From positions 1 through 7,183 of the forward strand of contig JAPUKX010000334.1 of assembly GCA_027295435.1 (NCBI GenBank): a stretch of DNA of 7,183 nt, given 5' to 3'. The DNA comes from Planctomycetota bacterium. Lineage in GTDB: Bacteria > Planctomycetota > Phycisphaerae > Phycisphaerales > SM1A02. Within the stretch, counting starts at the first letter, position 1, and each line of letters begins with the position of its first letter. A program made the translations under genes and the position numbers. Below the pieces are notes generated by a model, which worked only from the letters and a program-made list of their open reading frames with translations, made no database searches and was not told where the DNA came from. This document shows positions 1 through 5,890 of the stretch, one piece after another.

Positions 1-579
1 CACGACGCGGCCGGTGACCGGCGCCTTCGCCGGCACCAGGTTCATCTTTGCTTGCGGGAGGATCGGTTCGGTTGTGGTGGTTTGCTCGCTCACCGCCGGC
101 ACACTGTAGTTGAACCGGCCGGAAAAGAAAATGGCTCGGTCGGTGTGCCGCTCAAAGGTGAAGTGGAAGGTGTGATCGGGATTGCCGCCCGTGCTTCCCT
201 GGGAAAATGATCCTTCGATGTCGCCCAGAGCCGGATCGTAAAGGCAGTAGCAGGTTTACCGGCGGTCGGAGGCTCGTCATTGAGTCGCGACCGATGCGCC
301 ATCACCTGTGAAGACGGGTTTGTCGTCTTCGCTGATCGTTGTAGCAGTGTTGGCCGAAGACCAAGCAAAGCCATGCTCAGGTCGCTGCTCAAGATCAGGG
401 TGCCCTTGGGGATGAGTGCGATCGTGGGAGTCGCCCACGTTTCCGGTGAACTCGATGACCTCCAGCGGGTCCCCGCTGGGCGTCGCCGCGGAATCCGGCC
501 CTGAAAGGACGCTAGACAGACCTACATAGGTCAGCATGCCCAGAGCACAACAGGCAGTCGCAATTCGATTGGTTGTCAC
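1..579 (-). pseudogene. Secreted/surface protein gene with interrupted frame, 3' end outside window
   Basis: The gene begins at a GTG (579-577) behind a strong Shine-Dalgarno. Its first ~30 residues look like a signal peptide (ATACCALGMLTYVGLSSVLSG). The same frame stops at TGA (279-277) and again at TAA (258-256). It then stays open to the window edge with strand-like text (HTFHFTFERHTDRAIFFSG) and a Thr/Pro-rich stretch. Other frames look coding in between. Around 428-369 the +1-shifted frame reads TIALIPKGTLILSSDLSM, with almost every third codon position G or C. Around 275-236 the same shifted frame reads NDEPPTAGKPATAF. The simplest reading is one secreted protein carrying two to four compensating small indels, either a decaying gene or assembly errors. 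The alternative is an intact 100-residue exported protein ending at 277 followed by an unrelated gene fragment. I recognise no family, so function is unknown. Confidence 0.5.
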
Positions 580-585
580 AGGTAG

Positions 586-592
586 CCTCCTT
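586..592 (-). promoter_or_regulatory. Shine-Dalgarno AAGGAGG for the left-edge secreted-protein gene
   Basis: Read on the minus strand this is AAGGAGG, a near-perfect anti-16S match, six bases before the GTG at 579. It fixes the GTG as the start and argues that the gene is, or was until recently, expressed. Confidence 0.75.
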
Positions 593-870
593 CAGCCAAG
601 ACGCCAACTTCTCCAAAGGATCGAGCGTACGATTCGCCTCGCCATTTCCAAGCTGCTATGCCAAGAAATCCGCCTGCGCTGGTAAAACTGTGCGGCTTGT
701 GGGACCTGGGCCAAGCGTACCTGGCGGTCGGGTAATCAGCGACACCGCGGCGGATCAAAAGGCGGGTGTCGGGCCGCTGTGCTGGCTGCGGGCACGTCGT
801 GGGTAACCTGTCGTTGCCTGGGCGTGGCCGTGAATAACGGCAGGATGTGACATGCTGGAGCGGTATCTGG

Positions 871-885
871 CCGGGCGGGGCCCGG
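871..885 (+). repeat. Perfect inverted repeat (6-bp stem, 3-base loop) upstream of murA
   Basis: CCGGGC-GGG-GCCCGG forms a perfect GC-only hairpin about 50 bases before the murA start. No T-run follows, so it is not a standard intrinsic terminator. It could be an operator half-site pair, an RNA leader structure, or chance in GC-rich DNA. Confidence 0.35.
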
Positions 886-921
886 ATCGCCGATGCTAGG
901 TTGGGGTGGTGCGCTGCGCCA

Positions 922-934
922 GCAGGGATCCTGC
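922..934 (+). promoter_or_regulatory. Hairpin overlapping the murA ribosome-binding site
   Basis: GCAGG-GAT-CCTGC is a perfect 5-bp stem with a 3-base loop ending two bases before the murA ATG (936). The only Shine-Dalgarno-like sequence for murA, AGGGA at 924-928, lies in its left arm and loop. If it folds in the mRNA, the ribosome-binding site would be partly closed. The sequence shows the hairpin; any regulatory role is inferred. Confidence 0.35.
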
Positions 935-935
935 G

Positions 936-2273
936 ATGGATGCATTTCGAATCCAGGGCGGCGCGCGGTTATCCGGTCGAATCGCGATCGACGGCTCGAA
1001 AAACGCCTCTCTTCCCCTGATGGCGGCGGCGCTGCTCACCGACGAGCCGGTGACGCTGCGCCGGGTACCCGCGTTGTCCGATATCTCCAACATGGCCCGC
1101 CTTCTGGGCGAGCTCGGATGCCATGTCGAAGGCCGCCACGGCACCATCACACTCACAAGCGTCGATCCCAGCCTGACCCACGCCCGATACGACATTGTCC
1201 GCACCATGCGGGCGGGCATCTGCGTCTTGGGTCCACTGGTGGCCAGGCGCCAGCGTGCGTCGGTGGCGATGCCCGGCGGGTGTGTGTTTGGGGCCCGGCC
1301 GGTTGATCTGCATCTGCGCGGTTTGCAGGCGATGGGCGCTAACATCGAGCTTCAAAGCGGCGACATCATTGCCACGGCCGACAGGCTCAAGGGGGCCACG
1401 GTCTTCCTCGGCGGGCCGTTCGGCTCCACCGTATTGGGGACCGCCAACATCATGTCCGCGGCTACGTTAGCCGACGGCCGCACCACTATCGAGTCAGCGG
1501 CCTGCGAGCCGGAGATCGTCGATCTGGCCGAAATGCTCATCGCCATGGGTGCCCGGATCGCCGGCGCGGGCACGCCCCGGATCATCATTGACGGCGTGGA
1601 CGAACTGGGCCCGGCGGACCACCGCGTCGTGCCGGACCGCATCGTCGCCAGCACCTATGCCATCGCCGCCGCCATCACCAACGGCGATGTCACGATTGAT
1701 GACTTCCCATACGACAGCCTGCTCGCGGTCGTCGATCGTCTGGACCAGATCGGCGTACACCTGGACCGCCTCGACCCTACCGGCAATCCAAAGTGCTGCG
1801 CCGTGCAGGTGACATCCGAACGCCTTTTCAATCCGGTGATGATCACCACCCAACCCTATCCAGGGTTTCCCACGGACCTCCAGGCCCAGATGATGGCGCT
1901 GTTATGCCTGGCCCAAGGCAACAGCTTTATCACCGAGAAGATCTACCCGGAGCGGTTCATGCATGTGGCCGAGCTGACTCGCATGGGCGCGCAACTGTAC
2001 CGCCAGGGCCCCACCGTCATGGTCCAGGGCGTATCGCGGTTCGTCGCTGCACCGGTGATGGCCAGCGATCTTCGTGGTTCGGCCTGCGTCGTGCTCGCAG
2101 GCTTGGCGGCGCAAGGCACCACGACCGTCTCTCGGGTCTATCACCTCGACCGCGGCTATAGCAGGATGGAGGAATCCCTCAACGCCCTGGGCGCCCGGAT
2201 CGAACGGTTCGATGCCCACGCCGATGATCCGGCCGCCGCGGTTCCCGTGGAGCTCGTCGGTCAACCGGGCTGA
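936..2273 (+). CDS. murA: UDP-N-acetylglucosamine 1-carboxyvinyltransferase (MurA)
   Basis: MurA transfers enolpyruvate from PEP to UDP-GlcNAc, the first committed step of peptidoglycan synthesis, in the cytoplasm. The product is 445 residues, slightly longer than the usual 418-430, and spans the whole EPSP-synthase-like fold. Hallmarks are DGSKNASLP (Lys22/Asn23, as in the E. coli enzyme), RTMRAG near residues 89-94, and the catalytic-loop motif PGGCVFGARPVD with the PEP/fosfomycin-reactive cysteine at residue 116. Later come FPTDLQAQ with the general-base aspartate, then DLRGSACVVLAGLA and YHLDRGY near the C-terminus. I chose the ATG at 936 over the in-frame GTG codons at 906 and 909 because family homology starts there and AGGGA lies 7 bases upstream. 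Cys116 predicts fosfomycin sensitivity of the enzyme itself. It stands alone on this strand, divergent from the left gene and convergent with mlaD. Confidence 0.97.
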   Translation: MDAFRIQGGARLSGRIAIDGSKNASLPLMAAALLTDEPVTLRRVPALSDISNMARLLGELGCHVEGRHGTITLTSVDPSLTHARYDIVRTMRAGICVLGPLVARRQRASVAMPGGCVFGARPVDLHLRGLQAMGANIELQSGDIIATADRLKGATVFLGGPFGSTVLGTANIMSAATLADGRTTIESAACEPEIVDLAEMLIAMGARIAGAGTPRIIIDGVDELGPADHRVVPDRIVASTYAIAAAITNGDVTIDDFPYDSLLAVVDRLDQIGVHLDRLDPTGNPKCCAVQVTSERLFNPVMITTQPYPGFPTDLQAQMMALLCLAQGNSFITEKIYPERFMHVAELTRMGAQLYRQGPTVMVQGVSRFVAAPVMASDLRGSACVVLAGLAAQGTTTVSRVYHLDRGYSRMEESLNALGARIERFDAHADDPAAAVPVELVGQPG

Positions 2274-2303
2274 GCCGGTCCCCGCGTATTCATGCGCGGC
2301 TAT

Positions 2304-2345
2304 GAATCCACAGTTCATCGGCACGAGTCGGAAGTTTCTGGATTC
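2304..2345. terminator. Possible weak bidirectional terminator between convergent murA and mlaD
   Basis: GAATCCA (2304-2310) pairs perfectly with TGGATTC (2339-2345) across a 28-base loop, in the 75-bp gap where murA and mlaD converge. A smaller stem, TTCAT/ATGAA, lies just before it. The long loop and lack of a T-run make an intrinsic terminator doubtful. The second arm sits just outside the mlaD stop codon. Confidence 0.25.
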
Positions 2346-2348
2346 CGC

Positions 2349-3398
2349 TCACTGCTCGTCGGTGAGCAGGACGTCGATCAGGCGCTGCTGCGCCTTCTCG
2401 TAGCCATCCAGTGAATCGAGCAGGTAGGCGTTCAGACGCTCGACGATCTGCGGATCATCGTTGAGTCGATCGGCGTGACGGTCCATGACCCGCTGCACGG
2501 ACTCCGAAGCGGCCTTCAGATCGCTGGCGGCCATGGCGAAGGAGCGGGCGGCCTCATACAGCAGTTCATGCTCCAGCTCGGACTTGCTTGGCTTGTACAG
2601 AATCTTCCAAGGGCTGCGCCGCAACTCGATGCCGGCGAACTTGAGCGATTGAGCGGCCAGCCGAATGTCCCCCAGCGCCGCGCGGATGTCCGGGGTCCAA
2701 TGGTCGAATTCCCGTCCCACGTCCTCCATGACCACTCTCGCCGCGTCCAGAGCGGCCTGCCCCGTGCCGAGCAACTCCTCGACCTTGTCGATGGTCTGCT
2801 CATTGACGCGGGCGGTGATCGCCCGGACGGCGGCGCTGGTTGCCATGACATCATCGAGAATCTGATTGGTCTTGGTTTGGTTGTCCGGCCCCAGCAAGGC
2901 GGTGAGCATACCAACGGTCGGTGTGCCCTCAAACACGCCGCCATCGGCCAGGAGTTTGGGCGCCGGCGTTGGCATCACTGCCTCCGGTTCCACAACGTGC
3001 TCATCAACCGGGCCACCGAGGCTGATGATGTCGATCCAAGCGTCAGCCCCGATCAGGGGCGAAGCGATCAGTACCGTAGCGTTGCTATACAGTTCGACGG
3101 TCTGGTCGAGCGTGAAGTCGATCTCGATCACTTCTTGAAACACCTCGTCTTCGATCTGTGGGCGGACATCAGTGACCTCGCCCATTTCCACCCCACCGAC
3201 GCGGACCTTGGCCCCTGCCTTGAGGTTCTTCACACCCGAGGCGACGTCGAAGGTGACCATATACTGGTTGGTTCGCTGCAAGAAAGTCTGCCAGGCGTCG
3301 GAGAGCACGATCACCACGGAGAAGGCAAGCACCAGAGTCACCGTGACGAAGATTCCGGCCCGGATGTTGTTGCGGCTGCGTTCATGAGGGCTCGGCAT
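2349..3398 (-). CDS. mlaD: MlaD-like MCE-domain protein, membrane-anchored lipid-transfer component
   Basis: This is a 349-residue protein of the MCE/MlaD family, the periplasmic substrate-binding ring of an ABC lipid transporter. It has a short basic cytoplasmic tail, one transmembrane anchor at about residues 14-33 (AGIFVTVTLVLAFSVVIVL), and an MCE domain from about 45 to 128. The family signature is VASGVKNLKAGAKVRVGGV at 52-70, followed by EMGEVTDV. A long, largely helical C-terminal half (about 165-349) follows, as in MCE proteins that build a tunnel or needle or contact partners. The ATG at 3398 has GGTGGAG nine bases upstream. It is last in the operon, 127 bp after mlaF, and such adjacency of ATPase and MCE protein is typical. 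At 349 residues it is much longer than E. coli MlaD (about 180), nearer to the longer MCE proteins of other phyla. The lipid carried and the transport direction cannot be read from sequence. Confidence 0.9.
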   Translation of the reverse strand: MPSPHERSRNNIRAGIFVTVTLVLAFSVVIVLSDAWQTFLQRTNQYMVTFDVASGVKNLKAGAKVRVGGVEMGEVTDVRPQIEDEVFQEVIEIDFTLDQTVELYSNATVLIASPLIGADAWIDIISLGGPVDEHVVEPEAVMPTPAPKLLADGGVFEGTPTVGMLTALLGPDNQTKTNQILDDVMATSAAVRAITARVNEQTIDKVEELLGTGQAALDAARVVMEDVGREFDHWTPDIRAALGDIRLAAQSLKFAGIELRRSPWKILYKPSKSELEHELLYEAARSFAMAASDLKAASESVQRVMDRHADRLNDDPQIVERLNAYLLDSLDGYEKAQQRLIDVLLTDEQ

Positions 3399-3407
3399 CG
3401 CTGATCA

Positions 3408-3414
3408 CTCCACC
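3408..3414 (-). promoter_or_regulatory. Shine-Dalgarno GGTGGAG for mlaD
   Basis: On the minus strand GGTGGAG precedes the mlaD ATG by nine bases, giving mlaD its own ribosome-binding site despite its likely co-transcription with mlaF. Confidence 0.6.
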
Positions 3415-3452
3415 TGCTTTAGGGCAAACTCATACCACGCCGTTGCCGTAAT

Positions 3453-3467
3453 GACCAGCCGCTGGTC
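3453..3467 (-). repeat. Perfect inverted repeat in the mlaF-mlaD gap
   Basis: GACCAG, three bases, CTGGTC: a 6-bp perfect stem with a 3-base loop, in the middle of the 127-bp gap between mlaF and mlaD. No T-run follows on either strand. It may be an mRNA-stabilising or attenuating hairpin between the two genes, or a chance palindrome. Confidence 0.35.
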
Positions 3468-3525
3468 CGCTGCCAAGACGCCCCGAAGCGACGCGCAAAC
3501 GCCAATGCCCCGTCCGGAACGCCCG

Positions 3526-4416
3526 CTAGACCTTGCGGGTCGGCTCAACCGACGGCCCCTTGGGCAAAACCGGCTGGACCTCGCCCAGCAGATCCTCAGC
3601 ATAGTTGGTCGATGCCTTGCGGCGGGTGATTGGGCCCTCGGCGTCGCCCCGCAGGAATTGCCGGATCGTCTGTTGACGCTCATCGAGCTGGTCCAGTCGC
3701 TCGGTTGGATGATCGCGCAGCCGCTCAAAGGCCGCTTTGCGATCAACCATCAGCATCCTACCGCGCTCCAGCATCGCCATGCGATCGGCGACCGCAAAGG
3801 CCGAGTTCATCTCGTGGGTAACCACCACGCTGGTCACCCCCAGCTTCTTGGACAGGTCAATGATCAGCCGATCGATCTCGGCGGAGGTCACCGGATCGAG
3901 CCCGGCTGAAGGCTCGTCATAAAAGAGAATCTTTGGGTCCAGCGACAGCGCCCTGGCCAGGCCGGCTCGCTTCTTCATTCCGCCGGATATCTGGGCGGGG
4001 TATTTCGCCGCGTGCTCCCGCAAGCCGACCAGCTCGAGTTTGATCTTGACCTGGATCTCGATGATTTTGTGGTCGAGCATGGTGTGCTCTTGCAGCGGCA
4101 AGGCAACGTTCTCCGCCACGGTCATCGAGTTGAACAGGGCCCCGGACTGAAAGAGGATGCCGATCTTCTTGCGCAGCTCATTGAGTCCGTCCTCGTCAAG
4201 CTCACCGAGCGTGCTCCCGAAGAGCTGAACATGCCCACCGTCGGGGACGAGCGACCCGATCATGAGGCGCAGCAACGTTGATTTGCCCGATCCGGAGCCG
4301 CCCATGACCACCACCGTCTCGCCGGGAAACACCTCCAGGTTCACCCCGTCGAGCACAGTCTGGTCGCCGAAGCGCTTGACCAAGTCCCGGACCTCGATGA
4401 GCGGTTCACGATCCAC
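3526..4416 (-). CDS. mlaF: MlaF-like ABC transporter ATP-binding protein (lipid transport)
   Basis: This is a 296-residue ABC ATPase that would power phospholipid transport with a permease and the MCE protein. Motifs in order are: aromatic A-loop Phe16, Walker A GGSGSGKST (39-47), Q-loop Gln90 followed by SGALFNSMTVAENV (a run characteristic of MlaF), signature ISGGMKKR (143-150), Walker B ILFYDE (163-168), D-loop AGLDP (171-175) and H-loop His201. All catalytic residues are present, so it should be active. A charged C-terminal tail of about 30 residues exceeds the length of E. coli MlaF (269). I chose the GTG at 4416 because GGGGAG sits seven bases upstream and ATPase homology begins at once. 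An in-frame ATG at 4521 would add 35 unlikely Arg/Pro-rich residues from inside the upstream gene. It overlaps the upstream DUF4190-like gene by 11 bp, so translation is probably coupled. Confidence 0.93.
   Translation of the reverse strand: MDREPLIEVRDLVKRFGDQTVLDGVNLEVFPGETVVVMGGSGSGKSTLLRLMIGSLVPDGGHVQLFGSTLGELDEDGLNELRKKIGILFQSGALFNSMTVAENVALPLQEHTMLDHKIIEIQVKIKLELVGLREHAAKYPAQISGGMKKRAGLARALSLDPKILFYDEPSAGLDPVTSAEIDRLIIDLSKKLGVTSVVVTHEMNSAFAVADRMAMLERGRMLMVDRKAAFERLRDHPTERLDQLDERQQTIRQFLRGDAEGPITRRKASTNYAEDLLGEVQPVLPKGPSVEPTRKV
4362..4408 (-). repeat. Direct repeat copy A (47 bp), inside the 5' end of mlaF
   Basis: These bases encode residues 4-18 or so of MlaF. They match 5121-5167 at 45 of 47 positions without gaps, in the same orientation, with start points 759 bp apart. 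The two differences are one silent change (TTG/CTG, Leu) and one replacement (CGC/CCC, Arg to Pro). Confidence 0.95.
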
Positions 4417-5113
4417 TGTCTGACTCCCCTGGGGCGGCCGACGCCTCGCCAACGATCGCGGCCGCCGAGGCCGGATAGACAAGATCCCCCAACTCAGGGT
4501 CGTGAAGAACGAGCCAGGCAAACTTTAGCACAAGATCCCACCGGTCATCGGCGAGCACGATAAACTCCGCTTCAGCTTCGACAGGGCCGCTGGCGAAATC
4601 CAAGGTGTAAGGAATGCGGGGGCGGTACCGATTCACTGCGGCCGCGTTGGCACCCGGCCGGCGGGCCTCGCCGACGGGCCGCTGTGTCGAGCCGTTCAAC
4701 GCGCCGTACCGTCTGCTGACTTCTCCCAGGAAAGCCAAGGCCTCGGCGTCATCCGCGGTAGCACCATCGCCGACGAACCCCGCCTTGAAGCTGGCAACAT
4801 CACCCCAGAGGCCGGCTTGCAGCTCAGCCGCCAACCCGTTGAGCATCTGTCGGCGAGCGTTGACGTCCCACCAACGAGCCGCCATCCCCCACCCCGCCAC
4901 TGCCAACAGGCCAATGACGATTCCGCCGATAGCCAGTCGCCTACCGGTCCGCTGCGGATCGCGCCTGATCTCTCCCAGCGCGTAGAAACCCAGCAACGGT
5001 CCCATCAGCGACGCGATCGGACAAAGAACGCAGGCGCTACAAATGAGCGATGCGACAGCCCAGAGACTAACTTGTCGGGACGGCGCGGCGGCCTGTCCGC
5101 GCGAAACGCTCAT
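4406..5113 (-). CDS. DUF4190-like two-helix membrane protein, paralogue 2
   Basis: This is a 235-residue protein with a DUF4190-like N-terminus: two hydrophobic segments at about 17-47 and 60-80, separated by a short basic loop (GEIRRDPQRTGRRLAIGG). A soluble domain of about 150 residues follows. It is paralogous along its full length to the gene immediately upstream. Shared landmarks are GDVASFKAGFVG, AFLGEVSRRYG and, near the end, HDPELGDLVYP. The N-terminus carries cysteines at 25, 28 and 31. The ATG at 5113 has no evident Shine-Dalgarno, but it overlaps the stop of the 21-codon mini-ORF as ATGA, so translation may depend on reinitiation from that mini-ORF. Its own 3' end overlaps mlaF by 11 bp. 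Function is unknown. Position suggests an accessory subunit of, or co-regulation with, the Mla-type transporter. Confidence 0.85.
   Translation of the reverse strand: MSVSRGQAAAPSRQVSLWAVASLICSACVLCPIASLMGPLLGFYALGEIRRDPQRTGRRLAIGGIVIGLLAVAGWGMAARWWDVNARRQMLNGLAAELQAGLWGDVASFKAGFVGDGATADDAEALAFLGEVSRRYGALNGSTQRPVGEARRPGANAAAVNRYRPRIPYTLDFASGPVEAEAEFIVLADDRWDLVLKFAWLVLHDPELGDLVYPASAAAIVGEASAAPGESDSGS
4424..4429 (-). promoter_or_regulatory. Shine-Dalgarno GGGGAG deciding the mlaF GTG start
   Basis: GGGGAG on the minus strand lies seven bases before the GTG at 4416, inside the last codons of the upstream gene. This supports the shorter mlaF start and ribosome loading within the 11-bp gene overlap. 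Confidence 0.65.
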
Positions 5114-5175
5114 CGTGGTCGGTCGCCGAAGGGCTTGACCAGGTCCCGGACCTCGATGAGCGGTTCATCCGGCAT
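5110..5175 (-). pseudogene. 21-residue remnant of a second mlaF 5' end (mini-ORF)
   Basis: An ATG (5175-5173) opens a 21-residue frame whose codons 4-18 encode EPLIEVRDLVKPFGD, the start of MlaF with one change (Arg to Pro before the A-loop Phe). It ends at TGA (5112-5110), before any ATP-binding motif, so it cannot be an ATPase. Its start overlaps the stop of DUF4190-like gene 1 by 11 bp, exactly the overlap that the true mlaF makes with gene 2. Its stop overlaps the ATG of gene 2 as ATGA. I infer it is the junction scar of a duplication or insertion of a 'DUF4190 gene plus mlaF start' unit. Because it stayed open and overlaps both neighbours, it may serve as a translational bridge between them. 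Confidence 0.85.
5121..5167 (-). repeat. Direct repeat copy B (47 bp), mlaF start remnant between the DUF4190-like paralogues
   Basis: This is the partner of 4362-4408, identical at 45 of 47 positions. It begins in the stop codon of DUF4190-like gene 1 and ends eight bases before the ATG of gene 2. Homologous recombination between the two copies would delete gene 2 and restore a simple gene 1-mlaF arrangement. Confidence 0.95.
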
Positions 5176-5890
5176 CGCCGGTTTCCGGATCGTTGTTGCC
5201 GTTCCCTTCAGCCTCGTCGGATTCGCCTTCCGATGGCGGGTACGTGAGATCGCCGAGGTCGGGGTCGTGGATGGTAAACCGCCCGAACTTGACCCCCCAA
5301 TGGAGCTCCCGCGTCTCGGGGTCGAAGCTTCCAAACTCAACATCTGCTTTGACGGTCTTGTTAGCGAACTCGAACACATAAGGAAAAGGCTTGACGGGCT
5401 GCATGATCTCCTCAACTGACGGCGGATTCTTGGCCATTTCATCCTCATCGAGACGACAGGACACGAATTCGCCGTAGCGATTGCGCAGTTCGTCGATAAA
5501 TGCCTGAGCGTCGGCATCACTAGCGACCGCCGCTTTCCCCAGCAAGCCTGACTTGAATCCGAGCATGTCGCCAACGAATCCCGCCTGCATCGCTTCCCGC
5601 GGGCCTTGCTGGACCGGCACGGTGAAGGCCTTGTACCCCCACACGACGCCCATTCCCCACAAGATCGTCACCACCAAGCCGATCAAGATGCCTGCGAAGG
5701 CAATGCCTTTACCCTTCCTAGCCGGATTGTTGCTGATCGAAACTATTGCCGCCAAACCGAGGAAGGGTCCAATCAGAGTCGTGATCGGGCAGCAGACGAT
5801 CAGACTGCACACGAGGGATGCGATCGCCAAGCCGCTGGTCTTTTGCGCTACGGCGTCCGGGACGCCAAACGTGCTTTCGAACTGGCTCAT
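5165..5890 (-). CDS. DUF4190-like two-helix membrane protein, paralogue 1
   Basis: This is a 241-residue protein with two N-terminal hydrophobic segments (about 20-52 and 61-86) of DUF4190 type: LAIASLVCSLIVCCPITTLI, a basic loop (NNPARKGKGIAFAG), then a second helix. The remaining ~155 residues look soluble and end in an acidic Asn/Glu-rich tail. It is paralogous to the next gene downstream; shared marks include GDMLGFKSGLLG, RNRYGEF and HDPDLGDLTYP. Cysteines 28, 33 and 34 sit in the first helix. I place the start at the ATG at 5890 rather than the adjacent TTG at 5893, with GGAG eight bases upstream. It is the first gene of the minus-strand operon and divergent from murD. Biochemical function is unknown. 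Association with the Mla genes suggests an envelope role. Confidence 0.85.
   Translation of the reverse strand: MSQFESTFGVPDAVAQKTSGLAIASLVCSLIVCCPITTLIGPFLGLAAIVSISNNPARKGKGIAFAGILIGLVVTILWGMGVVWGYKAFTVPVQQGPREAMQAGFVGDMLGFKSGLLGKAAVASDADAQAFIDELRNRYGEFVSCRLDEDEMAKNPPSVEEIMQPVKPFPYVFEFANKTVKADVEFGSFDPETRELHWGVKFGRFTIHDPDLGDLTYPPSEGESDEAEGNGNNDPETGDAG

Larger units (their letters stand above)
580..935. other. Gene-poor upstream region between the left-edge gene and murA
   Basis: No reading frame here has a convincing start, ribosome-binding site or recognisable protein. The two flanking genes are divergent, so both promoters should lie here, but I could not pick a confident -35/-10 pair. What can be seen are the Shine-Dalgarno of the left gene and two GC-rich inverted repeats close to murA (871-885 and 922-934). 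Confidence 0.6.

Noticed and set aside
576..758. 60-codon minus-strand frame upstream of the left-edge gene
   Set aside because: It has no ribosome-binding site or recognisable domain, and it runs over the clear Shine-Dalgarno of the GTG-started gene.
871..885. GC hairpin before murA as an intrinsic terminator
   Set aside because: No T-run follows on either strand, and no plus-strand gene ends upstream of it within the window.
893..1355. Several 90-150 codon frames on both strands over the start of murA
   Set aside because: They overlap strongly conserved murA codons in other frames and have arginine/proline-rich shadow composition.
2074..2403. Frame crossing from murA into the murA-mlaD gap
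   Set aside because: It is mostly an out-of-frame shadow of murA with no start signal, and it runs antisense into the end of mlaD.
2475..3404. 309-codon open frame on the plus strand opposite mlaD
   Set aside because: It is antisense to a clear MCE gene, its His/Asp/Gly/Arg-rich composition is typical of a shadow frame in GC-rich DNA, and it matches no fold I recognise.
4417..4521. Longer mlaF starting at the ATG at 4521
   Set aside because: The extra 35 residues are Arg/Pro-rich text read out of frame from the upstream gene. The GTG at 4416 has a proper Shine-Dalgarno, and family homology begins there.
5176..5574. Long minus-strand frame ending in the mlaF-like peptide, which would make a 154-residue fusion
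   Set aside because: Everything before 5175 is an out-of-frame shadow of DUF4190-like gene 1. Only the last 21 codons carry mlaF-like sequence.
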